From positions 62,001-126,000 of the forward strand of contig NZ_JASITE010000010.1 of the NCBI RefSeq assembly GCF_030767025.1: a stretch of 64,000 nucleotides of DNA, written 5' to 3'. Below are positions 48,821 to 56,362 of the stretch, one piece after another. The position numbers were made by a program, and so were the translations under genes. A model generated the notes under the pieces. The model had not been told where the DNA came from, searched no databases, and saw nothing but the letters and a program-made list of their open reading frames with translations. This stretch comes from Nocardia sp. CC227C. Lineage in GTDB: Bacteria > Actinomycetota > Actinomycetes > Mycobacteriales > Mycobacteriaceae. Within the stretch, counting starts at the first letter, position 1, and the number at the start of each line of letters is the position of its first letter.

Positions 48821-50016
48821 GCCCCGGTCACCGTCGGATCGGTGGCCCCGGCGGGCTCGGAGTAGACGATGTCGATGAGGGTGTCGCCCTGGTAGACCAG
48901 GGAGGTGAGCGACGCGAGCGAGCACTGGCGGCGGCGCGGGTCGTGCCACAGGCGCTGGCCCTGCAGGAAGCGGCGCAGCGTCCACACCGGGAGCTGATGC
49001 GAGACCAGCACCGCCTCGCGGCCCGCCGCCTCGACCCTGGCCTTGTTGACCGCGGCCAGCATGCGGTGCGCGATCTGGAGGTACGGCTCGCCCCAGGACG
49101 GGGTGAACGGGTCGCGCAGCTTCAGCCAGTGCCGGGGCTTGCGCAGCGCGCCGTCGCGGGCGGCGACGCGCAGGCCCTCGAAGGTGTTCCCGGCCTCGAT
49201 CAGGTTGTCGTCGGTGCGGATGAGCAGCCCGTGCTGGGTGGCGATGGGGTCCGCGGTCTCCTGCGCCCGCTGCAGCGGCGAGGCCACCACCAGCGCGATG
49301 TCGTGGTCGCGCAGCGAACGCGCCACGGCCTGCGCCTGCGCCTGGCCCGCCACCGAGAGTCCGAAGCCGGACAGGCGGCCGTACAGGATGCCCTTGGGGT
49401 TGTGCACCTCCCCGTGCCGCAGCACGTGCACGATGGTCTCGACGTCGCTGGCCACCTCGCCCGGCAGCACGATATCGCCTGTGGCAGAGAGGTGGTCGCC
49501 GTCCGGCGCTCCGGCGGACGCGGCGCTGTCGGCGTCCGCCGCCGATACCGGCTCGCCTCGGGAATCCGTGGCATCCGAGGGAACCGACGCGGTGATCGCG
49601 GCGTCCGGTTCGGCAACGCCCACCTCGGCTGCCGGGGATTCGGTGGGTGCGTCCGCCGAAACGCTGTCGGGCGAAACGGCCGAACTCGCGGCGTGCGCTA
49701 CCACGACGTCGATCGGATCGGCGGCCGCGGTGGACTCGCGCGCATCGGCGGCGGGCGAGTCGACCAGCCGCGAATCATCCGCGCGCACAGCGGTTTCCGC
49801 AGCGGCCGAGGCTGCCGCGCCGATGCCTGCGGAATCCGGGCCTGCCGCCGGTGCGCTTGTGCCGGAGGCGGTTTCGTCACCCCCGCCCGCCTGGCTCGGC
49901 TCGGCGACATCCCGCTCGGCCTGGCGCAGGGAGTTCAGCAGGCGGGCGGCGTCGGCGGTGGAGACGGGCTGGGTCGAGGGGGCCGGCAGACCGGTGTCGG
50001 GGTGGTCGGAGCTCAC
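48817..50016 (-). CDS. Histidine phosphatase (phosphoglycerate-mutase-like) with long disordered N-terminus
   Basis: The 399-aa protein starts at GTG 50016, overlapping the hemL stop (GTGA). Only the C-terminal ~210 residues are the phosphatase domain: IVHVLRHGEVHNPKGILYGR gives the phospho-His site, followed by IALVVASPLQRAQETADPI, and AVLVSHQLPVWTLRRFLQG carries the second His. The first ~185 residues are a low-complexity Ala/Asp/Ser/Glu region with no fold. The mycobacterial homologue beside hemL (Rv0525) is near 200 aa, so the extension is extra. The substrate is unknown. Confidence 0.88.
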   Translation of the reverse strand: MSSDHPDTGLPAPSTQPVSTADAARLLNSLRQAERDVAEPSQAGGGDETASGTSAPAAGPDSAGIGAAASAAAETAVRADDSRLVDSPAADARESTAAADPIDVVVAHAASSAVSPDSVSADAPTESPAAEVGVAEPDAAITASVPSDATDSRGEPVSAADADSAASAGAPDGDHLSATGDIVLPGEVASDVETIVHVLRHGEVHNPKGILYGRLSGFGLSVAGQAQAQAVARSLRDHDIALVVASPLQRAQETADPIATQHGLLIRTDDNLIEAGNTFEGLRVAARDGALRKPRHWLKLRDPFTPSWGEPYLQIAHRMLAAVNKARVEAAGREAVLVSHQLPVWTLRRFLQGQRLWHDPRRRQCSLASLTSLVYQGDTLIDIVYSEPAGATDPTVTGA

Positions 50017-51347
50017 GCGGATCCTTCGGGGGTGGCGGCGGCCGCGGCGGAGGCGGCCGCGGGCAGGGCGGCGGCGATACGGTCGAATGCGTCCTCGTCG
50101 AGCGCCGCGGAGACGAACCATGCCTCGAACGCGCTCGGCGGCGCGTACACGCCGTGGTCGAGCAGCGCGTGGAAGAACGCCGGGAAGCGCCAGGTGTCGC
50201 TGGCCTTGGCGGCGGCGTAGTCGGTGACCGGGGTGTCGGCGAAGAACACGCTCACCATATTGCCCGCGAATTGCACCCGATGACCGACACCGGCGGCGGT
50301 GAGTGCCTCGGTAAGCAGTCCGCCGAGGCGTTGCGCGTTCTTGTCCAGCGTGGCGTACACCGAGTCGTCGGCGGCGCGCAGCGTGGCCAGACCGGCGGCG
50401 ACCGCGACCGGATTCCCGGACAGCGTGCCCGCCTGGTACACCGGGCCCAGCGGCGCGAGGTGGTTCATGATCTCGGCGCGCCCGCCGAAGGCCGCGGCGG
50501 GCAGCCCCCCGCTCATCACCTTGCCGAAGGTGTAGAGGTCACCGGCGACGCCGTCGATGCCGTACCAGCCGGAGTGGCTCACCCGGAAGCCGGTCATGAC
50601 CTCGTCCATGACGAGCAGCGCGCCGTGCTCGGCGGTGAGCCGCCGCAGTCCGGCGTTGAAGCCGGGCAGCGGTGCGACCGCGCCCATATTGCCCGCGGCG
50701 GCCTCGGTGATGACGCACGCGATCTGCCCCGGATGGGCGGCGAAGGCGGCGGCCACGGCGTCCAGGTCGTTGTAGGGCAGCACGATGGTGTCGGCGGCCT
50801 GCGCCCCGGTGACGCCCGGCGAGGTGGGCAGGCCCAGGGTGGCGACGCCCGAACCGGCGTCGGCCAGCAGCGCGTCCACGTGTCCGTGGTAGCAGCCGGA
50901 GAACTTGATGATCTTGGAGCGCCCGGTGAAACCGCGGGCCAGCCGCACCGCGCTCATGGTCGCCTCGGTGCCGGAGTTCACCAGTCGCACCCGTTCCGCC
51001 GGGGCGACCCGCGCCGCGATGGCCTCGGCCAGTTCGATTTCGGCCTCGGTGGGCGCGCCGAACGACAGGCCACCGGCGGCGGCGCGCTGCACGGCCTCGA
51101 CCACGGCCGGGTGCGCGTGTCCCAGGATCATCGGCCCCCACGAGCACACCAGATCCACGTAGTCGTTGCCGTCGGCGTCGGTCAGCGTGCAGCCGCGTGC
51201 GGAGGCGATGAAGCGTGGTGTCCCACCGACGGATTTGAAGGCTCGCACCGGCGAGTTCACGCCACCCGGGATCACGTCGGCGGCGCGTGCGAAGAGTTGG
51301 GCGGAGACCGGCACCGATGCCTGGCTCAGACGCGGAGAAGAACTCAC
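50013..51347 (-). CDS. hemL: Glutamate-1-semialdehyde 2,1-aminomutase
   Basis: HemL makes 5-aminolevulinate from glutamate-1-semialdehyde in the C5 heme pathway. The 444-aa product starts at GTG 51347 (VSSSPRLSQASVPVSAQLFA). It shows VIPGGVNSPVRAFKSVGG (~30), GTEATMSAVRLARGFTGRSK, and the PLP lysine in YTFGKVMSGGLPAAAFGG (~270). The substrate comes from HemA, encoded in the rex-hemACD unit at 56-61 kb. It leads a six-gene operon that also makes the cytochrome c maturation machinery. Confidence 0.96.
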   Translation of the reverse strand: MSSSPRLSQASVPVSAQLFARAADVIPGGVNSPVRAFKSVGGTPRFIASARGCTLTDADGNDYVDLVCSWGPMILGHAHPAVVEAVQRAAAGGLSFGAPTEAEIELAEAIAARVAPAERVRLVNSGTEATMSAVRLARGFTGRSKIIKFSGCYHGHVDALLADAGSGVATLGLPTSPGVTGAQAADTIVLPYNDLDAVAAAFAAHPGQIACVITEAAAGNMGAVAPLPGFNAGLRRLTAEHGALLVMDEVMTGFRVSHSGWYGIDGVAGDLYTFGKVMSGGLPAAAFGGRAEIMNHLAPLGPVYQAGTLSGNPVAVAAGLATLRAADDSVYATLDKNAQRLGGLLTEALTAAGVGHRVQFAGNMVSVFFADTPVTDYAAAKASDTWRFPAFFHALLDHGVYAPPSAFEAWFVSAALDEDAFDRIAAALPAAASAAAAATPEGSA

Positions 51348-51498
51348 GGCTTCCAGTGTCGCAGCCGCCCGATCCACCGTCGACGACAGGGTGTAGTGGG
51401 GTGGTCCAACGCACACGGCGCGTCAATCATTCGCTGCATAGTTGCTGGTGCGTAATCTCGAGCACCAGGGCATTTTCGGACCACAGGAGGAAAAGTTC

Positions 51499-51885
51499 AT
51501 GCGGATCGCACTCTTCGGCGCGGGACTGTTCGCCGCCGTGGCGGGACTGACGCTCGGGGCGGGACAAGCCAGCGCGGGAGTGCCGATCGTCCAACCGGAT
51601 CAGGGACGGATCGGAATGCACCTCTCACACGAGGAGACCGCGATGGCGGCGTCCGGACCGCTGCCGGCCGTGGTCAGCATGTTCGTGCCGCTGAACCGGA
51701 TGGGGGCGGGGCTGCATCCGGAGACTCGGATCTACCGGGACGACAACGGCGGCGTGCACGCCTCACTGCGGCAGGTGCTGATGGAGGCGGCGCAGCATCC
51801 CGACGGCTCGGTCGTGGTGTTCCTGAACGCGCCCGGCACCCGCGGCGGGCGGGTGCTGGACGTGTATCAGAATTGGACGCGATAG
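51499..51885 (+). CDS. Secreted small protein, function unknown
   Basis: The 128-aa exported protein has a signal peptide (MRIALFGAGLFAAVAGLTLG, cleavage likely after AGQASA). The mature part is about 100 residues with VVSMFVPLNRMGAGLHPETR and HPDGSVVVFLNAPGTRGGRV, without cysteines. The start is fixed by ACAGGAGGAAAAGTTC upstream. A hairpin (CTGGTGC/GCACCAG, 51445-51468) sits in the leader. No family is recognised. It is divergent from hemL. Confidence 0.8.
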   Translation: MRIALFGAGLFAAVAGLTLGAGQASAGVPIVQPDQGRIGMHLSHEETAMAASGPLPAVVSMFVPLNRMGAGLHPETRIYRDDNGGVHASLRQVLMEAAQHPDGSVVVFLNAPGTRGGRVLDVYQNWTR

Positions 51886-52045
51886 GTCGTCAGGACAGCG
51901 GCAGACCCAGGCAGAACGCCGCCCACCCGGTGCTGAGCAGGCAGTTCAGCTGCACCGGTAGCAAATCCAGCCAGGAGAACACGGGTATGAGCGTCATACT
52001 CGGAGATTGTCCGCCAGACGGGCGTTCAATCGGCGCGATGGCGCG

Positions 52046-52360
52046 TCAGTGTCCGGCGGTTGTCCGGCGCGTGCGCACCACGGCGTCCCGGCGCGTGCGC
52101 GCCACGGCGTCCCGGCGCGTGCGCGCCACGATGTCCCGGCGCGTGCGCGCCACGATGTCGATGAGCAGCAACCCGCCGACCGCCACGGCCACCGCGGCCA
52201 GCAGCAACCACGGGCCCGCGTAGCGCATCGCCTCGAAGCCCGGTATATCGCCATTGGGCGCGTACCAGCTGGTCTGAACACCTCGCCGCCAACTCCACAC
52301 CGCCGCCACCCCGCACAGCGGCACCAGAAGAAATTCGGCGAGCACGGCACGCCACCGCAT
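52046..52360 (-). CDS. Two-helix membrane protein with ARTRRD repeat tail
   Basis: The 104-aa protein is read from ATG 52360. The two helices are VLAEFLLVPLCGVAAVWSWR and PWLLLAAVAVAVGGLLLIDI. The C-terminal tail is four copies of an 8-residue unit (IVARTRRD, IVARTRRD, AVARTRRD, AVVRTRRT), very basic and presumably cytoplasmic. The ATG shares a base with the stop of the upstream 173-aa membrane gene (TGATG). Function is unknown. Confidence 0.8.
   Translation of the reverse strand: MRWRAVLAEFLLVPLCGVAAVWSWRRGVQTSWYAPNGDIPGFEAMRYAGPWLLLAAVAVAVGGLLLIDIVARTRRDIVARTRRDAVARTRRDAVVRTRRTTAGH
52061..52156 (-). repeat. Four 24-bp in-frame tandem repeats
   Basis: Four units of 24 bp, each containing the core GTGGCGCGCACGCGCCGGGA on the minus strand, encode the (I/A)VARTRRD repeats of the membrane protein tail. 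The first two units (coding order) differ from the last two by ATC to GCC at the first codon. The array lies at the 3' end of the gene and stays in frame to the stop. Confidence 0.9.
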
Positions 52361-52881
52361 CAGCGCGCCCCCTTCTCCTCGTCCCGTTCCTCGATATCCG
52401 GCAGCCGTTCCAGCGCGGCGGTGAGCTCGGCGCGCAGCGTGCGGTGATCGCGCGCCCACGCCTGCACCAGACCGCCGTCGCGCAACTTCAGTCTGATCCC
52501 GCCGCGTCGCCGCGGCACCCCGGTGAGTTCGCCCAGTGCCCTGGCCGACTGCCAGTCCTCATCATCCCAGGACTCCTCGTCGAACTCCGGCAGCACGGCC
52601 GCGATATTCCGCAGCGGCAGCAGTTCGGTGCCCTGGCGCAGGTGGGTGTCGGTGAGCTCGACACTGATGTGCCGTCGTCCGGCGACCACCTGCAACCAGA
52701 CGAATCCGCCGAGCAGCGCCGCGCAGAACGCCAGCCCGAACCAGTGGATCGCGCCGCCGCGCACCACTTCCAGCACCAGAATGAGACCGCAGAGGGCGGG
52801 ACCGTAGGCGATGGTCCGCCAGCGCGCACCCGGCTCGGCGAACAGCACCGGAGGCGCGGGGGCCGCTGGCGCGTCGGTCAT
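52360..52881 (-). CDS. Membrane protein with PH-like cytoplasmic domain, function unknown
   Basis: The 173-aa protein has two N-terminal helices (IAYGPALCGLILVLEVVRGG, WFGLAFCAALLGGFVWLQVV). A beta-rich domain follows (HISVELTDTHLRQGTELLPL, RNIAAVLPEFDEESWDDEDW), resembling the PH-like DUF3093 group. The acidic patch DEESWDDEDW is distinctive. It ends in overlap with the ARTRRD-repeat gene, so both are co-translated. The family assignment is tentative. Confidence 0.75.
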   Translation of the reverse strand: MTDAPAAPAPPVLFAEPGARWRTIAYGPALCGLILVLEVVRGGAIHWFGLAFCAALLGGFVWLQVVAGRRHISVELTDTHLRQGTELLPLRNIAAVLPEFDEESWDDEDWQSARALGELTGVPRRRGGIRLKLRDGGLVQAWARDHRTLRAELTAALERLPDIEERDEEKGAR

Positions 52882-52906
52882 AGGCCCGGCGTCTCGGTCA
52901 TGGGGG

Positions 52907-53026
52907 TCAGCCGACGAGCCCCGGAATCAACAGCACGGCGAGGGTGAGCAGTCCGAACAGAATCAACAGACTCAGCACCAGCAGATCTCGCCGAAGGCTG
53001 TGCGGCTGCTGAATCACCACTCGCAT
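52907..53026 (-). CDS. 39-aa single-helix membrane protein
   Basis: This short ORF is read from ATG 53026 with GGAGG 5 nt upstream. The sequence starts MRVVIQQPHSLRRDLLVLSL and continues as one long hydrophobic helix ending LIPGLVG. The positive-inside pattern (RR before the helix) suggests a cytoplasmic N-terminus. It precedes the 173-aa membrane gene by 25 nt in the same direction. The strong ribosome binding site and clean helix support a real gene. Confidence 0.6.
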   Translation of the reverse strand: MRVVIQQPHSLRRDLLVLSLLILFGLLTLAVLLIPGLVG

Positions 53027-53155
53027 CATTGCCTCCGAACCACCGGAGCCGAGCGCACCATTGCCCAACGGATGATGCCCGACTTCCGGTTCCCAATTTC
53101 CCTGTGACTGTCCTCACCATACCGCGCCTACCGGCTGGTACAAACTCCGGTGCGC

Positions 53156-53665
53156 TCACCGCGGCCCGGGACGGAAGTACGCGTCGGATTCCGCGCGGTA
53201 GCAGAGGAATACGGCCCCGGCGGCCAGCACCGCCTGCACGATGGACGCGCCGCCGGCCACCAGACCCGCGATGCCGCCCGTGCCCGGCCCGAACAGCGCA
53301 CCAAGTCCGCCCACCACCAGGAAGACGCCGAGCACCATGAGAACCGTTCGAGCCCAAGACTTTCCGCGCCCCAGCTGATACACCACCGCCGCGCCCGCGC
53401 CCAGCAGCGCCAGCCACAGCACGGCCATGATGACCAGCACCACCATCACCATGAGTTCGACCTGCGCCAGGGTGGCCGTCGGCTGATCGGCCCGCACCTG
53501 ATCGAAGAACTCCTCGGCCAGTTCTCTGCGCTGCCCGAACTGTGTGAGCACGGTGGCGATCACCTGCACCACGCCAACGGCCAGCGCGGCCCACCAGAGC
53601 TGGGTGGCGGTGCGGACATCCTCGGGGACGGGCCGCGGGCCCGTCGATGGAGCGATTCGATTCAC
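53156..53665 (-). CDS. Four-helix membrane protein downstream of hemB
   Basis: The 169-aa protein has four helices (QLWWAALAVGVVQVIATVLT, ELMVMVVLVIMAVLWLALLG, TVLMVLGVFLVVGGLGALFG, SIVQAVLAAGAVFLCYRAES). Between helices 1 and 2 lies a polar loop (RRELAEEFFDQVRADQPTAT). GTG 53665 overlaps the hemB stop (GTGA), so it is translated with hemB. Function is unknown; the coupling suggests a hem-operon membrane protein. Confidence 0.83.
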   Translation of the reverse strand: MNRIAPSTGPRPVPEDVRTATQLWWAALAVGVVQVIATVLTQFGQRRELAEEFFDQVRADQPTATLAQVELMVMVVLVIMAVLWLALLGAGAAVVYQLGRGKSWARTVLMVLGVFLVVGGLGALFGPGTGGIAGLVAGGASIVQAVLAAGAVFLCYRAESDAYFRPGPR

Positions 53666-54639
53666 GACAACCAGTGCGCGGCCTCGGTCGCCCAGTAGGT
53701 GAGCACGATATCCGCGCCCGCCCGCCGAATTCCGGTGAGCGACTCCACAATCGCGCCGCGCCGGTCGATCCAGCCGTTCTGCGCGGCGGCGGTGATCATG
53801 GCGTACTCACCGGAGATCTGGTACGCGGCCACCGGCACCGTGGACCGGTCGGCGACCTCGCGCAGGATGTCCAGATACGACATGGCGGGTTTCACCATGA
53901 CGATGTCCGCGCCCTCGGCCAGATCCAGATCCAGTTCGCGAACGGCCTCGCGGCGGTTGGCCGGATCCTGCTGATAGGTGCGGCGGTCGCCCTGCAACGA
54001 CGAACCGACCGCCTCGCGGAACGGGCCGTAGAAGGCCGAGGCGTACTTGGCGGCGTAGGCCAGGATGCCGGTGTCGATATGTCCGGCCGCGTCCAGCCCG
54101 GCGCGGACGGCGGCCACCTGGCCGTCCATCATGCCGCTGGTGCCGAGCAGGTCGGCCCCGGTCTCGGCTTGCGCCAGCGCCATGTCGATATAGCGGTCCA
54201 GGGTGGCGTCGTTGTCGACCGCGCCGTCGGGGCTCAGCACACCGCAGTGGCCGTGGTCGGTGAACTCGTCCAGGCAGGTGTCGGCCATGACCACGGTGGA
54301 GCCGCCGACCTCCTGCACCAGCGCCCGCAGGCCGCGGTTGAGAATGCCGTCGGGGTCGCTGGCCCCGCTCCCGGCCGCGTCCTTGTCCTCCGGCTTCGGC
54401 ACGCCGAAGAGCATCAGCCCACCAACGCCCGCGGTGACCGCCTCGACGGCCGCCTTGCGCAGCGAATCCATGGAGTGCTGGTACACGCCCGGCATGGAGG
54501 AGATTTCGCGGGGCTCGTCGATCCCGTCGGCGACGAACATGGGCAGAACCAAATGCCGTGGCTCGACGGTGGTTTCGGCGACGAGCCGACGCAGTGCAGG
54601 TGTACGGCGCAACCGCCGTGGGCGGTCCAATCCGGTCAT
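53662..54639 (-). CDS. hemB: Delta-aminolevulinic acid dehydratase (porphobilinogen synthase)
   Basis: HemB condenses two 5-aminolevulinates to porphobilinogen. The 325-aa product starts at ATG 54639 (MTGLDRPRRLRRTPALRRLV), a normal HemB N-terminus. The active-site Lys residues lie in YAAKYASAFYGPFR (~198) and DIVMVKPAMSYLD (~253). The metal-site region reads DTCLDEFTDHGHCG: an Asp replaces one of the three zinc cysteines, as in the Mg-type enzymes. The frame stays open upstream for 233 more codons through a decayed nSTAND gene, but that part has no HemB similarity. Confidence 0.94.
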   Translation of the reverse strand: MTGLDRPRRLRRTPALRRLVAETTVEPRHLVLPMFVADGIDEPREISSMPGVYQHSMDSLRKAAVEAVTAGVGGLMLFGVPKPEDKDAAGSGASDPDGILNRGLRALVQEVGGSTVVMADTCLDEFTDHGHCGVLSPDGAVDNDATLDRYIDMALAQAETGADLLGTSGMMDGQVAAVRAGLDAAGHIDTGILAYAAKYASAFYGPFREAVGSSLQGDRRTYQQDPANRREAVRELDLDLAEGADIVMVKPAMSYLDILREVADRSTVPVAAYQISGEYAMITAAAQNGWIDRRGAIVESLTGIRRAGADIVLTYWATEAAHWLS

Positions 54640-54879
54640 AGGGCGATGATATGCCCCCGGCGTGAACGCGGCGCGGGACGGTCCACCCCCGTCCGGGAAA
54701 TGCGTTCGACCTGCGAATACTCTCGACCGATGCGCGCTCCGCCGAACAGTGCGTGCCGATGGTGCCGTAAGGTGCACAGCGCGGTGTCGGTGGCTGGCGC
54801 GAGGTGGGAATGGAAGCGAATCGGGAATCGGCGACAGTCGACGCGGAGCTCGCCGACCTACTCGGGGAACTGCTGCCCA

Positions 54880-55014
54880 CGATGTTTCGGACTCGGCTGG
54901 CACCTGCGACGCTTCGGGCTCCGCTACCACCTGCGACGCTGCGGGCTCGACTGCCACCCGCGACGCTTCAGGCTCGGCTGCCGTCCGCGATGCTTCGGGC
55001 TCGGTTGCCGTCCA
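54880..55014 (-). repeat. Five 27-bp tandem repeats (EPEAS nonapeptides)
   Basis: Units start at 54880, 54907, 54934, 54961 and 54988. In the open minus frame they read QVPAESETS, QVVAEPEAS, RVAVEPAAS, RTAAEPEAS and WTATEPEAS. They replace the expected continuation of the nSTAND domain. Confidence 0.9.
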
Positions 55015-55435
55015 GGATGTTTCAGCACTCAGGTACACGACCCGCACGCCCTCGGCGCGCAGGCGCGGCACCACGCCCGCGCGCACCAGGGACGACTTCC
55101 CGATTCCGGAGCGGCCGACGACCGCCACCACGGACAGCTCACCCAGCGCCGCCACCACGCGGTCGATATCCGGACCGCGCCCGTAGTAGAGGTGGGAGTC
55201 GTTCTCCCCGAACGGTTCCAGGCCGCGATACGGGTTCGGCAGCGAATCCGGGTCGAGGCCGAGCACCTCGTTCACCGGGATCATGAACGCGGTGCGGGTC
55301 AGGCGGCGACGGTCGGCGGCCACGGCCATCCCCACCACGGCCGCACTGCCCGCGTCCCAGACGGGCGCGCCGCTGAAGCCGCCGGTGAGCGGTTGGCCGC
55401 CGTCGGCGGCGTGCAGTTGACAGCTTGGCAGGCCA
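54880..55435 (-). pseudogene. Remnant of a trypsin-like/nSTAND1 NTPase gene
   Basis: Reading the minus strand after a TAG near 55438, the frame gives RGLPSCQLHAADGGQPLTGG, then FSGAPVWDAG (the Ser-loop of a trypsin-like peptidase), then GMAVAADRRRLTRTAFMIPV and NPYRGLEPFGENDSHLYYGR. The P-loop VVAVVGRSGIGKSSLVRAG of an nSTAND1 domain follows, and VRVVYLSAET. The peptidase's His/Asp half is gone, and after the P-loop the NTPase is replaced by 27-bp repeats. Full-length relatives are large peptidase-nSTAND-WD40 proteins of actinobacteria, often seen as conflict or signalling proteins. This copy is broken at both ends and lies in frame with hemB. Confidence 0.7.
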
Positions 55436-55519
55436 CGCTAGAGTTCGCGACCCGGGTGCACCCGCTCAACCCACTGTGAGCAGCGGATTTTGTCGGAGGC
55501 AGCGGGTAGAATCGAATAC

Positions 55520-55876
55520 ATGTTCGAGGGATCGCATCGGGCGGCCCCGATCGCGACGAGAGGATCGACCGTGCTCGCTGCCATCGCCACCCTGCCCACC
55601 GCAACCGTCCCGAAGAAGGGGGACTCCATCGCCGAGGCTTGGCGTCCGCTGGTCAAGCAGCCGCTACCCGCCGGACGGCCCCGCTCCTGGTACATCGCCC
55701 ACAACCGCCGACTCAAGGCCATGCGCCTGGCCATCGCCCTGCTCGACGCGGGTGCGTTCGCCCCGGACCAGGTCACCGACGAGAAGATCCACCACACCGC
55801 CGAGGTGATCGGCGTCCATCCGCCCTCCCCCACCACCTGCCGCATGGTCCGCCGCCTCATGCAAGCCCGCCGCTGA
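55520..55876 (+). CDS. Conserved hypothetical protein, possibly leaderless
   Basis: The 118-aa product starts MFEGSHRAAPIATRGSTVLA and continues with SWYIAHNRRLKAMRLAIALL, DEKIHHTAEVIGVHPPSPTT and a basic end (CRMVRRLMQARR). I chose ATG 55520 because a TAGAAT -10 box at 55507-55512 puts transcription start at or next to it. The frame is open 10 codons further. I see no membrane segment and no recognised domain. It stands alone between the nSTAND relic and repeat-rich DNA. Confidence 0.7.
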   Translation: MFEGSHRAAPIATRGSTVLAAIATLPTATVPKKGDSIAEAWRPLVKQPLPAGRPRSWYIAHNRRLKAMRLAIALLDAGAFAPDQVTDEKIHHTAEVIGVHPPSPTTCRMVRRLMQARR

Positions 55877-55934
55877 ACCACGACGGCGGTGGGCGGCGCT
55901 GGCCATGGGGGTGCGCCGCCCACCGCCGACGCCG

Positions 55935-55976
55935 GCCGGTATCCCGCACCGCGCCATTCCGGTGCGGGATACCGGC
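55935..55976. repeat. 16-bp stem inverted repeat
   Basis: GCCGGTATCCCGCACC-type arms (55935-55950 and 55961-55976) are perfect complements around a 10-nt loop. The element lies 59 nt past the hypothetical gene and has no U-tract. It may act as a terminator or be part of the local repeat cluster. Confidence 0.7.
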
Positions 55977-56017
55977 ACACCCCACACCGAATCCGATCCG
56001 GCGTGGACCCGGCCCGA

Positions 56018-56170
56018 GTTCGAACGATCTGCGCCAACACGTTCGAGCGATCTGCGCCGAGGCGTGGGGCGACAGGCGGCACACGGCTGGTCGCCCGCGG
56101 CCCAGCGGTCCGCGGCTGGCCGCCCGCGGCCCAGCGGTTCGCGGCTGGCCGCCCGGCCCAGCGGTTGCGG
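56018..56170. repeat. Repeat cluster in non-coding gap before hemD stop
   Basis: The 486-nt gap 55877-56362 has no supported gene. It contains an 18-bp direct repeat, GTTCGA(A/G)CGATCTGCGCC, at 56018 and 56041 (23-nt period). It also holds a 29-bp tandem repeat with units at 56087, 56116 and 56145; the last unit is 3 bp shorter, and each contains CGCGGCCCAGCGGT or a close variant. Base composition and repeats differ from the genes on either side. Confidence 0.85.
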
Positions 56171-56307
56171 CGGAGCGGCACCTGCCCTAGGAGTGGAGAG
56201 GGCCGCGATGAACTGCGGCGGTCGGATTCGGTCGAACCGAGTCGGCCGACGCGGCCCGGGCACGGCCTCGGAGAGAGATGAGGACTCCGGGGTCACCGGG
56301 GAAGGCA

Positions 56308-56340
56308 ACGGGCCCCGCACGTTTCGAGTGCGGGGCCCGT
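56308..56340 (-). terminator. Terminator after hemD
   Basis: ACGGGCCCCGCAC and GTGCGGGGCCCGT form a 13-bp stem with a 7-nt loop, 22 nt beyond the hemD stop. On the minus strand TGCCTTCC follows, a weak U-tract. Confidence 0.78.
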
Positions 56341-56362
56341 TGGCGTCGAAGTTCGCGGCCGG

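Noticed and set aside
54804..55286. Plus-strand ORFs over the 27-bp repeats (TLRARLPPA-type sequence)
   Set aside because: They are antisense readings of the repeat array and have no independent support.
53662..55338. A HemB protein with a 233-residue nSTAND-derived N-terminus
   Set aside because: HemB is complete from ATG 54639, and the extra part is a cut-off P-loop fragment with repeats. It is treated as a relic, though the open frame is reported as a finding.
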